A stretch of DNA of 64,000 nt, taken from assembly GCA_910586215.1 (NCBI GenBank), contig CAJUGH010000001.1:248001-312000 (forward strand), in the 5' to 3' direction. This DNA comes from an uncultured Acetatifactor sp. GTDB taxonomy: Bacteria > Bacillota > Clostridia > Lachnospirales > Lachnospiraceae. The notes under the pieces were generated by a model. The model did not search any database. It was not told where the DNA came from and saw only the letters and a program-made list of their open reading frames with translations. Each line of letters begins with the position of its first letter. Positions within the stretch are counted from its first letter, which is position 1. Below are positions 44,088 through 52,012 of this stretch, piece by piece. Made by a program: the position numbers and the translations under genes.

Positions 44088-45200
44088 CTATAGATAGAAC
44101 CGTTCCAGGGAGTCCATCCTGGCTGACATGTTTAGCAGCATGGCATCCAGGACTGTAAGGGCAGTCATGCTCTCCAGTACCACCACAGCGCGGGGGACGA
44201 TCACGGGGTCGTGGCGTCCCTTGATCTGGATAGTGATCTCCTGGCCTTCCCGGTTCACGGTATCCTGGGGCTGGTAGATGGAAGGAGTGGGCTTCACATG
44301 GGCGCGGACAAGGATCCGGTCCCCGTCACTGATTCCTCCCAGGATACCTCCTGCATGGTTGGTGGCTTTTGAGACCCGGGCTGTCTGCTGTCCGGCAGGC
44401 AGGATCCGGAAGGCATCGTTGTTCTGGCTGCCCAGGCGGGTGGAGACTGCACAGCCGTCCCCGATCTCCACTGCCTTCACGGCGCCGATGGACAGGATGG
44501 CCTTGGCCAGGTTGGCATCCAGTTTTTCAAACACAGGATCCCCGATCCCGGCAGGCAGCCCCTCCACCATGCACTCCATGACACCCCCCACGGAATCGGC
44601 GGCTTTTTTTGTCTCTTCCAGATAGGCACGGGCCGCTTCATCGGCCTGGCAGTCCGGCATGGCGGTAGTGGTGTGCAGGATGGCTTCCCGGTCAAAATGT
44701 GCCATGTCTGCCTGGATGGGTCCAAGGGAGCGGGTGTAGGCACAGACCTGGACACCCAGCTTCCCTAGGATCTTGCAGGCAATGGCGCCTGCTGCCACCC
44801 GTCCTATTGTCTCCCGGCCAGAGGAACGACCGCCTCCCCGGTAGTCCCGGAAGCCGTATTTCTGGTCGAAGGTATAATCCGCGTGTCCTGGCCGGTAACA
44901 GCCTGCAATATCGCTGTAATCCCTGGAGATCTGGGAAGTGTTGCGCACCATCAGAGAGATGGGAGCGCCAGTGGTAAGTCCTTCAAAAGTGCCGGAGAGA
45001 ATCTCTACCTGGTCATCTTCCTTTCTCTGGGTGGTAATCTGACTGGTGCCTGGCTTGCGCCTGTCCAGGTAAGGCTGTATGTCGGCTTCCGTGAGGGGCA
45101 GTCCTGCCGGGCAGCCGTCAATGACGACTCCCAGGGCCTTGCCGTGGGACTCCCCCCAGGTGGTGATGCGGAATATGGTACCCCATGTGGATCCTGCCAT
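44088..45200 (-). CDS. aroC: Chorismate synthase
   Basis: Last step of the shikimate pathway: EPSP to chorismate with reduced FMN (370 aa). Signatures are GESHGKALGVVIDGCPAGL near the N-terminus, GGRSSGRETIGRVAAGAIA, NHAGGILGGISDG and the C-terminal RHDPVIVPRAVVVLESM. A long GGAGGGAGG site precedes the ATG. It is monocistronic and divergent from tgt through shared promoter hexamers. Confidence 0.97.
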   Translation of the reverse strand: MAGSTWGTIFRITTWGESHGKALGVVIDGCPAGLPLTEADIQPYLDRRKPGTSQITTQRKEDDQVEILSGTFEGLTTGAPISLMVRNTSQISRDYSDIAGCYRPGHADYTFDQKYGFRDYRGGGRSSGRETIGRVAAGAIACKILGKLGVQVCAYTRSLGPIQADMAHFDREAILHTTTAMPDCQADEAARAYLEETKKAADSVGGVMECMVEGLPAGIGDPVFEKLDANLAKAILSIGAVKAVEIGDGCAVSTRLGSQNNDAFRILPAGQQTARVSKATNHAGGILGGISDGDRILVRAHVKPTPSIYQPQDTVNREGQEITIQIKGRHDPVIVPRAVVVLESMTALTVLDAMLLNMSARMDSLERFYL

Positions 45201-45253
45201 TTTATATACCTCCCTCCAAGATAACAGTTGACACTATAAAAACTCCATGCTAG

Positions 45254-45282
45254 ATTGTAACATAGGTTTTTTTAGAATACAA
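45254..45282 (-). promoter_or_regulatory. Sigma-A promoter of aroC
   Basis: On the minus strand: TTGTAT (45277-45282), a 17-nt spacer, TACAAT (45254-45259). These are the same hexamers used by the tgt promoter on the plus strand. Confidence 0.6.
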
Positions 45283-45283
45283 T
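45255..45283 (+). promoter_or_regulatory. Sigma-A promoter of tgt
   Basis: TTGTAA (45255-45260), a 17-nt spacer, TACAAT (45278-45283). The leader of about 70 nt contains a class B repeat hairpin. Confidence 0.6.
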
Positions 45284-45307
45284 GATAGCTTTGCCGTGAA
45301 CGGTAAT

Positions 45308-45340
45308 GTTGCTTTAAACGGCAATGCCGTAAAAAGGAAC
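45308..45340 (+). repeat. Class B dispersed palindromic repeat in the tgt leader
   Basis: 33 nt: GTTGCTTTAAACGGC, AAT, GCCGTAAAAAGGAAC. It is preceded by GCCGTGAACGG (45294-45304), which can pair with parts of it in an alternative fold. Confidence 0.7.
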
Positions 45341-45362
45341 AGGATAATAGAGGGAGGATTTT

Positions 45363-46502
45363 ATGACATACCGGATTCTCAAGCGGGAAGGCCGTGCAAA
45401 ACGAGCAGAATTTCATACGGTACACGGGGTAATCCAGACTCCTGTGTTCATGAATGTGGGGACAGTGGCCGCCATCAAAGGAGCGGTGGCCACCTCTGAC
45501 TTAGAACAGATCGGGACCCAGGTGGAACTGTCCAACACCTATCATCTTCATGTCCGTCCCGGTGACCAGGTCATCCGGCAGATGGGAGGGCTGCACAGAT
45601 TCATGTCCTGGGACAAGCCCATCCTTACGGACTCTGGAGGCTTCCAGGTTTTCTCCCTGGCAGGGCTGCGCAGGATAAAGGAGGAGGGAGTCTATTTTCA
45701 CTCCCATATCGATGGCAGGAAGATATTCATGGGTCCGGAGGAGAGTATGCAGATCCAGTCCAACCTGGCATCCACCATCGCCATGGCTTTTGATGAATGT
45801 GCTCCCAGCAAGGCAGACAGAGCTTACGTGCAGGCCTCTGTAGACCGGACTACCCGGTGGCTGGTACGGTGCAGGCAGGAGATGGGGCGGCTGAACAGCC
45901 TGGAGGACACCATCAATCCCAGCCAGCTTCTTTTTGGCATCAACCAGGGGGCGGTATATGCGGATATCCGGATCGAGCATGCCAGACGCATTGCAGAACT
46001 TGGGCTGGACGGTTATGCCGTGGGTGGCCTGGCGGTGGGGGAGACCCATGAGGAGATGTATGATATCTTAGACCAGGTGGTTCCCCATCTGCCCCTGGAG
46101 AAACCCACGTATCTGATGGGGGTGGGAACCCCGGCCAATATCCTGGAAGGGGTGGAGCGGGGCATTGACTTCTTCGACTGTGTATATCCCACCAGGAACG
46201 GACGTCATGGCCATCTCTATACAAACAGGGGCAAGATCAACCTCTTCAACGCGAAGTATGAACTGGATGCCAGGCCCATTGAGGAAGGATGCCAGTGTCC
46301 TGCCTGCAGGAGGTATTCCAGGGCCTACATCCGGCATCTGCTGAAGGCCAGGGAGATGCTGGGCATGCGCTTGTGCGTGCTCCACAACCTGTATTTTTAC
46401 AACACCATGATGGAGGAGATCCGGAATGCCCTGGATGAAGGGGATTATGCAGGATATAAGAGGCAGAAGCTGGAAGCAATGGCCAGGGGGCAGGAAGGAT
46501 AG
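45363..46502 (+). CDS. tgt: tRNA-guanine transglycosylase (queuosine)
   Basis: Exchanges G34 for preQ1 in GUN-anticodon tRNAs (379 aa). Motifs: TDSGGFQVFSL, FDECAP, the nucleophile Asp in FFDCVYPTRNGRHG, and the zinc site CQCPACRRYSRAYIRHL. A GAGGGAGG site precedes the ATG. It is upstream of yajC, the usual tgt-yajC neighbourhood, here with a separate promoter between them. Confidence 0.97.
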   Translation: MTYRILKREGRAKRAEFHTVHGVIQTPVFMNVGTVAAIKGAVATSDLEQIGTQVELSNTYHLHVRPGDQVIRQMGGLHRFMSWDKPILTDSGGFQVFSLAGLRRIKEEGVYFHSHIDGRKIFMGPEESMQIQSNLASTIAMAFDECAPSKADRAYVQASVDRTTRWLVRCRQEMGRLNSLEDTINPSQLLFGINQGAVYADIRIEHARRIAELGLDGYAVGGLAVGETHEEMYDILDQVVPHLPLEKPTYLMGVGTPANILEGVERGIDFFDCVYPTRNGRHGHLYTNRGKINLFNAKYELDARPIEEGCQCPACRRYSRAYIRHLLKAREMLGMRLCVLHNLYFYNTMMEEIRNALDEGDYAGYKRQKLEAMARGQEG

Positions 46503-46509
46503 TGCATCT

Positions 46510-46535
46510 GTTGCGTGAACGGAGTGAACAGCAAC
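46510..46535 (+). repeat. Class A dispersed palindromic repeat
   Basis: 26 nt: GTTGCGTGAACGG...AGTGAACAGCAAC, 8 nt after the tgt stop codon. Confidence 0.65.
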
Positions 46536-46596
46536 CTGCCCGGGAAAATGAAACCTGTAAAAAAAGAATAATTTCTATGAAAATAGAATAAAACAC

Positions 46597-46625
46597 TTGC
46601 CCAATCTGTAGTTTTTGTGTATCAT
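46597..46625 (+). promoter_or_regulatory. Sigma-A promoter of yajC
   Basis: TTGCCC, a 17-nt spacer, TATCAT. The leader would be about 125 nt long and holds no conserved element I recognise. Confidence 0.5.
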
Positions 46626-46757
46626 GTTTATTTGAGACAAGCGTACGGATGCCAGAGACAGTTTGACATGGACCAGTCAGGGACAGGATTTGTTCCTGGA
46701 CCAGGTGACTGCGGAAACGTGGGACCTCGGCAATGCTGGCATCAGAATGGAGGAAAA

Positions 46758-47102
46758 ATGGGTATTTTATTAGCAGAGACGGGTGCGGCAGGTGCGGCGG
46801 CAGATCCCACTGCGACAGTAGGCAGTATGGGGCTGGTGGGAATGCTGTTGTATATGGCACTTATGGTCGGAATCTTCTGGTTTATCTTGATCCGGCCCCA
46901 GCGCAAGGAGAAGAAGAAACTGGCGGCCATGCTGCAGACGCTGGAGATCGGGGATGTGGTGCTGACCACCTCTGGGTTCTACGGGGTGCTGATTGACATC
47001 AAGGACGACATGGTAATCGTGGAATTCGGCAACAACAAAAACTGCCGTATCCCCATGGAAAAAGGTGCCATCAGCCGTGTGGAGAAGGCGGACGAGAGTT
47101 AA
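46758..47102 (+). CDS. yajC: Preprotein translocase subunit YajC
   Basis: 114-aa single-span membrane protein that associates with SecDF. A short periplasm-side start with an Ala/Gly-rich stretch, a membrane segment (GLVGMLLYMALMVGIFWFI), then the diagnostic LIRPQRKEKKKLAAML and LEIGDVVLTTSGFYGVL. The start at 46758 has GGAGGAAAA upstream; the frame from 46617 is not supported. Confidence 0.93.
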   Translation: MGILLAETGAAGAAADPTATVGSMGLVGMLLYMALMVGIFWFILIRPQRKEKKKLAAMLQTLEIGDVVLTTSGFYGVLIDIKDDMVIVEFGNNKNCRIPMEKGAISRVEKADES

Positions 47103-47128
47103 AACCGCTGCGGTTTGCTCCGCTTATG

Positions 47129-47176
47129 GCAACTTGAAGCCATTTTTTTTTTCGTGGCTGCGGCGTTCAAAGTAAC
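47129..47176 (-). repeat. Variant palindromic repeat with a T10 loop
   Basis: GCAACTTGAA (47129-47138) and TTCAAAGTAAC (47166-47176) are the inverted ends of the dispersed repeat; between them lie GCCA/TGGC and a run of ten T. Read on the plus strand it could end yajC transcripts. An AAACCGC/GCGGTTT palindrome precedes it (47102-47116). Confidence 0.45.
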
Positions 47177-47208
47177 TTGAAATCTGCCACATCAAGCTGA
47201 AAAAGGGA

Positions 47209-47260
47209 AAAGGGACGGCATAGGAAGCGGACTGGTACAGGATGGTATCAGTCCCTTTTT
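47209..47260 (+). promoter_or_regulatory. Terminator or attenuator upstream of leuB
   Basis: GGACTGGTAC (47229-47238) pairs with GTATCAGTCC (47245-47254), followed by CTTTTT. An alternative outer stem, AAAGGGAC (47209-47216) with GTCCCTTT (47251-47258), uses the same 3' bases, so the two folds exclude each other. A TATAAT hexamer at 47334-47339 may be the -10 of a leuB promoter but has no good -35. Confidence 0.55.
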
Positions 47261-47394
47261 GACGGGATCTATTTTCTTCCTGATTCATTCTATTATTTTG
47301 TTGATATTTGTCCGGGTATCAGTTATTATTAGATATAATTGTCCATGGGAATCAATAGACAGGCAGGAGAGACAAGAAAAGGAGACGACGGATT

Positions 47395-48480
47395 ATGGAA
47401 TTACATATTACCTGTATTCCCGGCGATGGGATCGGGCCGGAGATTGTAGCGGAGGCGAAGAAGGTCCTGGAAAGGGTGGCAGAGGTCTATGGGCACCAGA
47501 TGCATTTTGAGGATATTCTTATGGGAGGAGCCTCCATTGATGCATATGGGGTTCCCCTGACGGAGGAAGCCATTGCCAGGGCCAAGGCAGCAGATGCGGT
47601 ACTCATGGGTTCCATTGGCGGGGATACCACTACATCCCCCTGGTATAAGCTGCCTCCTAATTTAAGGCCGGAGGCGGGGCTTCTGGCCATTCGGAAGGCC
47701 TTGAACCTGTTCGCCAACCTGCGCCCGGCAGTGCTTTATGAGGAACTGGCGGCAGCCTGTCCCTTGAAGGAGGAGATCAGCAGGGCCGGGTTCGACATGC
47801 TGATCATGCGGGAACTGACTGGCGGCCTGTATTTCGGGGAGCGCAGGACCGTGGAGGAGAACGGTGTGCGCAAAGCCATCGACACCCTGACCTATGATGA
47901 GAATGAGATCCGGCGGATTGCCATCAAAGGGTTCGATATTGCCAGGAAGCGCAGGAAGAAGGTGACCAGCGTGGATAAGGCCAATGTGCTGGATTCCTCC
48001 AGACTCTGGAGGAAGGTGGTGGAGGAAGTGGCCGCCAGTTACCCAGATGTGAAACTGGAACATATGCTGGTGGACAACTGTGCCATGCAGCTTGTGAAGG
48101 ACCCGTCCCAGTTTGATGTGATCCTGACAGAGAATATGTTTGGCGACATCCTGTCCGATGAGGCCAGCATGGTCACAGGCTCCATCGGCATGCTGGCCAG
48201 CGCCAGTCTGAATGACAGCAGGTTCGGTCTCTATGAGCCAAGTCATGGCTCTGCACCGGATATAGCAGGACAGGATATAGCCAATCCCATTGCAACTGTC
48301 CTCAGTGCTGCCATGATGTTACGCTATAGTTTTGACCTGGACAGGGAGGCCGATGCCATAGAAGCAGCGGTGAAACAGGTGCTACAGGACGGTTACCGTA
48401 CTGGTGATATCCTGTCGGAAGGCTGCGAGCAAGTGGGATGCCGCAGGATGGGAGACCTGCTGGCAGAGCGGATTAGGTGA
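47395..48480 (+). CDS. leuB: 3-isopropylmalate dehydrogenase
   Basis: Third step of leucine synthesis: NAD-dependent oxidative decarboxylation of 3-isopropylmalate (361 aa). Motifs: HITCIPGDGIGPEIV at the start, LIMRELTGGLYFGERR, TENMFGDILSDEASMVTGSIGMLASASL, and EPSHGSAPDIAGQDIANP. GGAG lies 9-10 nt before the ATG. leuA and leuCD are not in the window. It is followed 21 nt later by ilvD. Confidence 0.96.
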   Translation: MELHITCIPGDGIGPEIVAEAKKVLERVAEVYGHQMHFEDILMGGASIDAYGVPLTEEAIARAKAADAVLMGSIGGDTTTSPWYKLPPNLRPEAGLLAIRKALNLFANLRPAVLYEELAAACPLKEEISRAGFDMLIMRELTGGLYFGERRTVEENGVRKAIDTLTYDENEIRRIAIKGFDIARKRRKKVTSVDKANVLDSSRLWRKVVEEVAASYPDVKLEHMLVDNCAMQLVKDPSQFDVILTENMFGDILSDEASMVTGSIGMLASASLNDSRFGLYEPSHGSAPDIAGQDIANPIATVLSAAMMLRYSFDLDREADAIEAAVKQVLQDGYRTGDILSEGCEQVGCRRMGDLLAERIR

Positions 48481-48501
48481 AGAAGGAGGTAATAGACAGA
48501 G

Positions 48502-50181
48502 ATGAGAAGTGATTCGGTAAAGACGGGCACCGCCCAGGCACCCCACAGGAGCCTTTTTAATGCCCTTGGATACACGGAGGAGGAGAGAGCGCGTCCCTTG
48601 ATCGGTATCGTGTGTTCCTATAATGAGATTGTGCCTGGCCATATGAATCTGGATAAGATCGCAGAAGCGGTGAAGATGGGTGTGGCTATGGCGGGTGGTA
48701 CGCCGATTATGTTTCCGGCCATTGCCGTGTGTGATGGCATTGCCATGGGACATGTGGGAATGAAGTATTCCTTAGTGACCAGGGACCTGATTGCGGACAG
48801 CACGGAATGTATGGCCCTGGCTCATGGCTTTGACGGACTGGTATGTATCCCCAACTGTGACAAAAATGTACCTGGGCTTCTGATGGCGGCAGCCAGGGTG
48901 AATATCCCCACCATCTTCGTGTCCGGAGGACCTATGCTGGCAGGACATGTGAAGGGCCAGAAGAGAAGTCTTTCCTCTATGTTCGAGGCAGTGGGAAGTG
49001 TGGCAGCAGGCACCATGACCATGGAAGAGTTGTGTGAATTCGAAGAGAAAGTATGCCCTACCTGTGGTTCCTGTTCCGGCATGTACACGGCCAATTCCAT
49101 GAACTGCCTGACGGAAGCCATTGGCATGGGGCTGAAAGGCAATGGCACCATACCGGCCGTATACTCAGAGAGAATCCGCCTGGCAAAGCATGCAGGCATG
49201 AAAATCATGGAACTGGTGGAGAAGGATATCAAACCCAGGGACATTATGACAGAAGATGCTTTTCTGAATGCCCTTACTGTGGACATGGCCCTGGGATGTT
49301 CTACCAATTCCATGCTCCATCTTCCCGCCATTGCAAGAGAGGCCGGGGTGGAACTGGATCTGGACATTGCCAATGAACTGTCCGGGAAGACCCCCAACCT
49401 GTGCCATTTAGCGCCCGCAGGACCCACCTATATGGAAGACTTAAATGAGGCTGGCGGTGTCTACGCCGTGATGAACGAACTGACCAAGAAGGATTTGCTG
49501 CACTTAGACTGTATGACAGTGAATGCCACCACCATAGGGGAAAATATCAGAAACTGCAGGAACCTGGATCCCCAGGTGATCCGGCCTGTGGAGAATCCCT
49601 ATTCTGAGACAGGAGGCATTGCCATCTTAAAGGGAAACCTGGCACCGGACGGCGGTGTGGTGAAGCGTTCCGCAGTGGCAGCCGAGATGCTGGTACACCA
49701 GGGGCCTGCCCGGGTATTTGACTGTGAAGAGGATGCCATAGCTGCCATCAAAGGCGGGAAGATCGTGGCAGGGGACGTGGTGGTGATCCGCTATGAGGGA
49801 CCCAAAGGCGGTCCCGGCATGCGGGAGATGCTCAATCCCACCTCTGCCATCGCCGGTATGGGCCTGGGTTCGTCTGTGGCCTTGATCACGGATGGCAGGT
49901 TCTCTGGCGCTTCCAGGGGTGCCTCCATCGGCCATGTGTCCCCGGAGGCGGCTGTGGGCGGTCCCATTGCCCTGGTGCAGGAGGGGGATACCATTTCAGT
50001 CAATATTCCGGAGAACAGGCTGGATGTGCTGGTGTCTGACGAGGAGATGGCACGCCGGCGGGCATCCTGGCAGCCTAAGGAGTCAGAGGTGACAGGCTAC
50101 CTGAAGCGCTATAGGGAACTTGTGACAAGCGGCAACAGGGGCGCTGTGCTGGAACTGCCGGATATGCAAGAGGGTGTGTAA
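48502..50181 (+). CDS. ilvD: Dihydroxy-acid dehydratase
   Basis: Fe-S dehydratase of valine and isoleucine synthesis (559 aa). Motifs: IPNCDKNVPGLLMAAARVNIP, CPTCGSCSGMYTANSMNCL (cluster cysteines), and the C-terminal LITDGRFSGASRGASIGHVSPEA. GAAGGAGG precedes the ATG. Its stop codon is inside the first unit of the hairpin array that separates it from ilvB. Confidence 0.97.
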   Translation: MRSDSVKTGTAQAPHRSLFNALGYTEEERARPLIGIVCSYNEIVPGHMNLDKIAEAVKMGVAMAGGTPIMFPAIAVCDGIAMGHVGMKYSLVTRDLIADSTECMALAHGFDGLVCIPNCDKNVPGLLMAAARVNIPTIFVSGGPMLAGHVKGQKRSLSSMFEAVGSVAAGTMTMEELCEFEEKVCPTCGSCSGMYTANSMNCLTEAIGMGLKGNGTIPAVYSERIRLAKHAGMKIMELVEKDIKPRDIMTEDAFLNALTVDMALGCSTNSMLHLPAIAREAGVELDLDIANELSGKTPNLCHLAPAGPTYMEDLNEAGGVYAVMNELTKKDLLHLDCMTVNATTIGENIRNCRNLDPQVIRPVENPYSETGGIAILKGNLAPDGGVVKRSAVAAEMLVHQGPARVFDCEEDAIAAIKGGKIVAGDVVVIRYEGPKGGPGMREMLNPTSAIAGMGLGSSVALITDGRFSGASRGASIGHVSPEAAVGGPIALVQEGDTISVNIPENRLDVLVSDEEMARRRASWQPKESEVTGYLKRYRELVTSGNRGAVLELPDMQEGV

Positions 50182-50261
50182 ACACCCCTCCAAGAGGGTG
50201 TGAAACACCCCTCCAAGAGGGTGTGAAACACCCCTCCAAGAGGGTGTGAAACACCCCTCTT
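50168..50261. repeat. Four tandem hairpin units between ilvD and ilvB
   Basis: Four head-to-tail copies of a 23-nt unit (AAGAGGGTGTGAAACACCCC + TCC; the first is 24 nt and contains the ilvD stop). Each unit folds as GAGGGTGT/ACACCCCTC with a 3-nt loop and a bulged C. Any left arm can also pair with any later right arm. There are no spacers, so it is not a CRISPR array. Confidence 0.9.
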
Positions 50262-50284
50262 TAAGCACACAGGGAGGTATGACA

Positions 50285-51961
50285 ATGCAATTGAATGGAT
50301 CAGAAATCGTGGTGGAATGTCTGAAAGAGCAAGGGGTTGATACCGTATTCGGTTATCCAGGAGGTTCCATCCTGAATATCTACGATGCACTATACAAGCA
50401 CAGCAGTGAGATCAGACATATTCTCACTTCCCATGAACAGGGGGCCGCCCATGCGGCAGACGGCTATGCCAGGGCAACAGGTAAAGTGGGGGTCTGCATG
50501 GCCACCAGTGGTCCCGGGGCCACTAACCTGGTGACAGGAATCGCAACCGCCTATATGGATTCGGTGCCCATGGTGGCCATTACGGCCAATGTGACCCTGC
50601 CCATGCTGGGCAAGGACAGCTTCCAGGAGGTGGATATTGCAGGTGTAACCATGCCCATCACCAAACATGGGTACATTGTAAAGAACGTGGGGGAACTTGC
50701 AGATACCCTGCGGGAAGCCTTCTGCATTGCCAGGAGCGGACGTCCTGGTCCTGTGCTGGTGGATATCACCAAGGATGTGACGGCGGCGGTGTGCGAATAC
50801 ACCCCTGTGCCAGTCAAGGCTGTGGTTCCTCCCATGTCCTGTTCCCAGGAGGAGATGGACAAAGTCATCCAGTATATCGAGGAGGCGAAGAGGCCTTTTA
50901 TTTATCTGGGAGGCGGTGCAGTGATCTCGGGGGCATACAGGGAGGTGGCAGAATTTGCCGAACTGGTGGATGCGCCTGTGTGTGATACCTTGATGGGAAA
51001 AGGGGCTTTCGATGGCAGGAGTTCCCGTTATACTGGTATGATCGGTATGCATGGCACCAAGGCTTCCAATCTGGGAGTCAGCCAGTGTGACCTGTTGATC
51101 GCCCTGGGAGCCAGGTTCTCAGACCGTGTGACCGGGAATCCCAGGAAGTTCGCAGAGGGGGCCAGGATTGTCCATATCGACATTGATGCAGCAGAAATCA
51201 ACAAAAATATCCGGGTAGATGCCAGTCTGATGGGAGATCTGAAGCTGGTGCTGGAGAATCTGAACCGGAAGCTTACCAGACAGGACCACGGGGACTGGAT
51301 GCAGACAGTTGCCGGCCTGAAGGAAAAATATCCCCTTAAATACGATGACAGCAAGCTTTCCTGTCCCTATGTGATGGAGACCATAGACAAAGTAACAGGA
51401 GGAGAGGCACTGATCACTACAGATGTGGGCCAGCACCAGATGTGGGCAGCCCAGTACTATCGCTATACACAGCCCCGCACTTTCCTGTCTTCCGGGGGAC
51501 TGGGTACCATGGGTTATGGCCTGGGGGCCTGCATCGGGGCACAGGTGGGTCAGCCGGACAAGGTCTGTATCAACATAGCAGGGGATGGATGCTTCCGCAT
51601 GAATATGAACGAACTGGCTACAGCCAGCCGCTACAATATTCCCATTATCCAGGTAGTGATCAACAACCATGTGCTGGGCATGGTGCGCCAGTGGCAGACC
51701 CTGTTTTACGGCAAGCGCTATTCCCAGACGGTACTGCATGACAAGGTAGACTTCTGTAAGGTGGCGGAAGGCCTTGGCTGTGAGGCCATCCGGGTGACAA
51801 CGAAGGAGGAAGTTGCCCTGGCCATAGAGAAGGCCATTGCCATGAAAGCTCCTGTGCTGGTGGAATGCGTGATTCCAGAAGATGACAAGGTATTTCCCAT
51901 GGTGCCGGCAGGTGCACCCATTGCGGAAGTCTTTGACGGGGATGACCTGGAAAAGGAATAA
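50285..51961 (+). CDS. ilvB: Acetolactate synthase large subunit
   Basis: ThDP enzyme (558 aa) condensing two pyruvates, or pyruvate and 2-oxobutyrate. Motifs: VFGYPGGSILNIYDAL, the catalytic Glu in SHEQGAAHAADGYARATG, and the ThDP site GDGCFRMNMNELATA...INN. The start at 50285 is preferred: GGGAGG (50272-50277) is 7 nt from it but only 1 nt from the ATG at 50279. No ilvN regulatory subunit follows, so it is either elsewhere or this is a catabolic type; the leuB-ilvD context favours the anabolic role. Confidence 0.95.
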   Translation: MQLNGSEIVVECLKEQGVDTVFGYPGGSILNIYDALYKHSSEIRHILTSHEQGAAHAADGYARATGKVGVCMATSGPGATNLVTGIATAYMDSVPMVAITANVTLPMLGKDSFQEVDIAGVTMPITKHGYIVKNVGELADTLREAFCIARSGRPGPVLVDITKDVTAAVCEYTPVPVKAVVPPMSCSQEEMDKVIQYIEEAKRPFIYLGGGAVISGAYREVAEFAELVDAPVCDTLMGKGAFDGRSSRYTGMIGMHGTKASNLGVSQCDLLIALGARFSDRVTGNPRKFAEGARIVHIDIDAAEINKNIRVDASLMGDLKLVLENLNRKLTRQDHGDWMQTVAGLKEKYPLKYDDSKLSCPYVMETIDKVTGGEALITTDVGQHQMWAAQYYRYTQPRTFLSSGGLGTMGYGLGACIGAQVGQPDKVCINIAGDGCFRMNMNELATASRYNIPIIQVVINNHVLGMVRQWQTLFYGKRYSQTVLHDKVDFCKVAEGLGCEAIRVTTKEEVALAIEKAIAMKAPVLVECVIPEDDKVFPMVPAGAPIAEVFDGDDLEKE

Positions 51962-52012
51962 GGGAAGAAAGATACAAATCGGGAGACCCCGAAATAGGAT
52001 ACGATAGGGAAT

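Noticed and set aside
47103..47394. T-box leader before leuB
   Set aside because: No TGGNACCGCG antiterminator sequence or specifier loop could be found.
50168..50261. Short regularly repeated array taken at first for a CRISPR remnant
   Set aside because: Units are directly head to tail with no unique spacers, each is self-complementary, and no cas gene is near.
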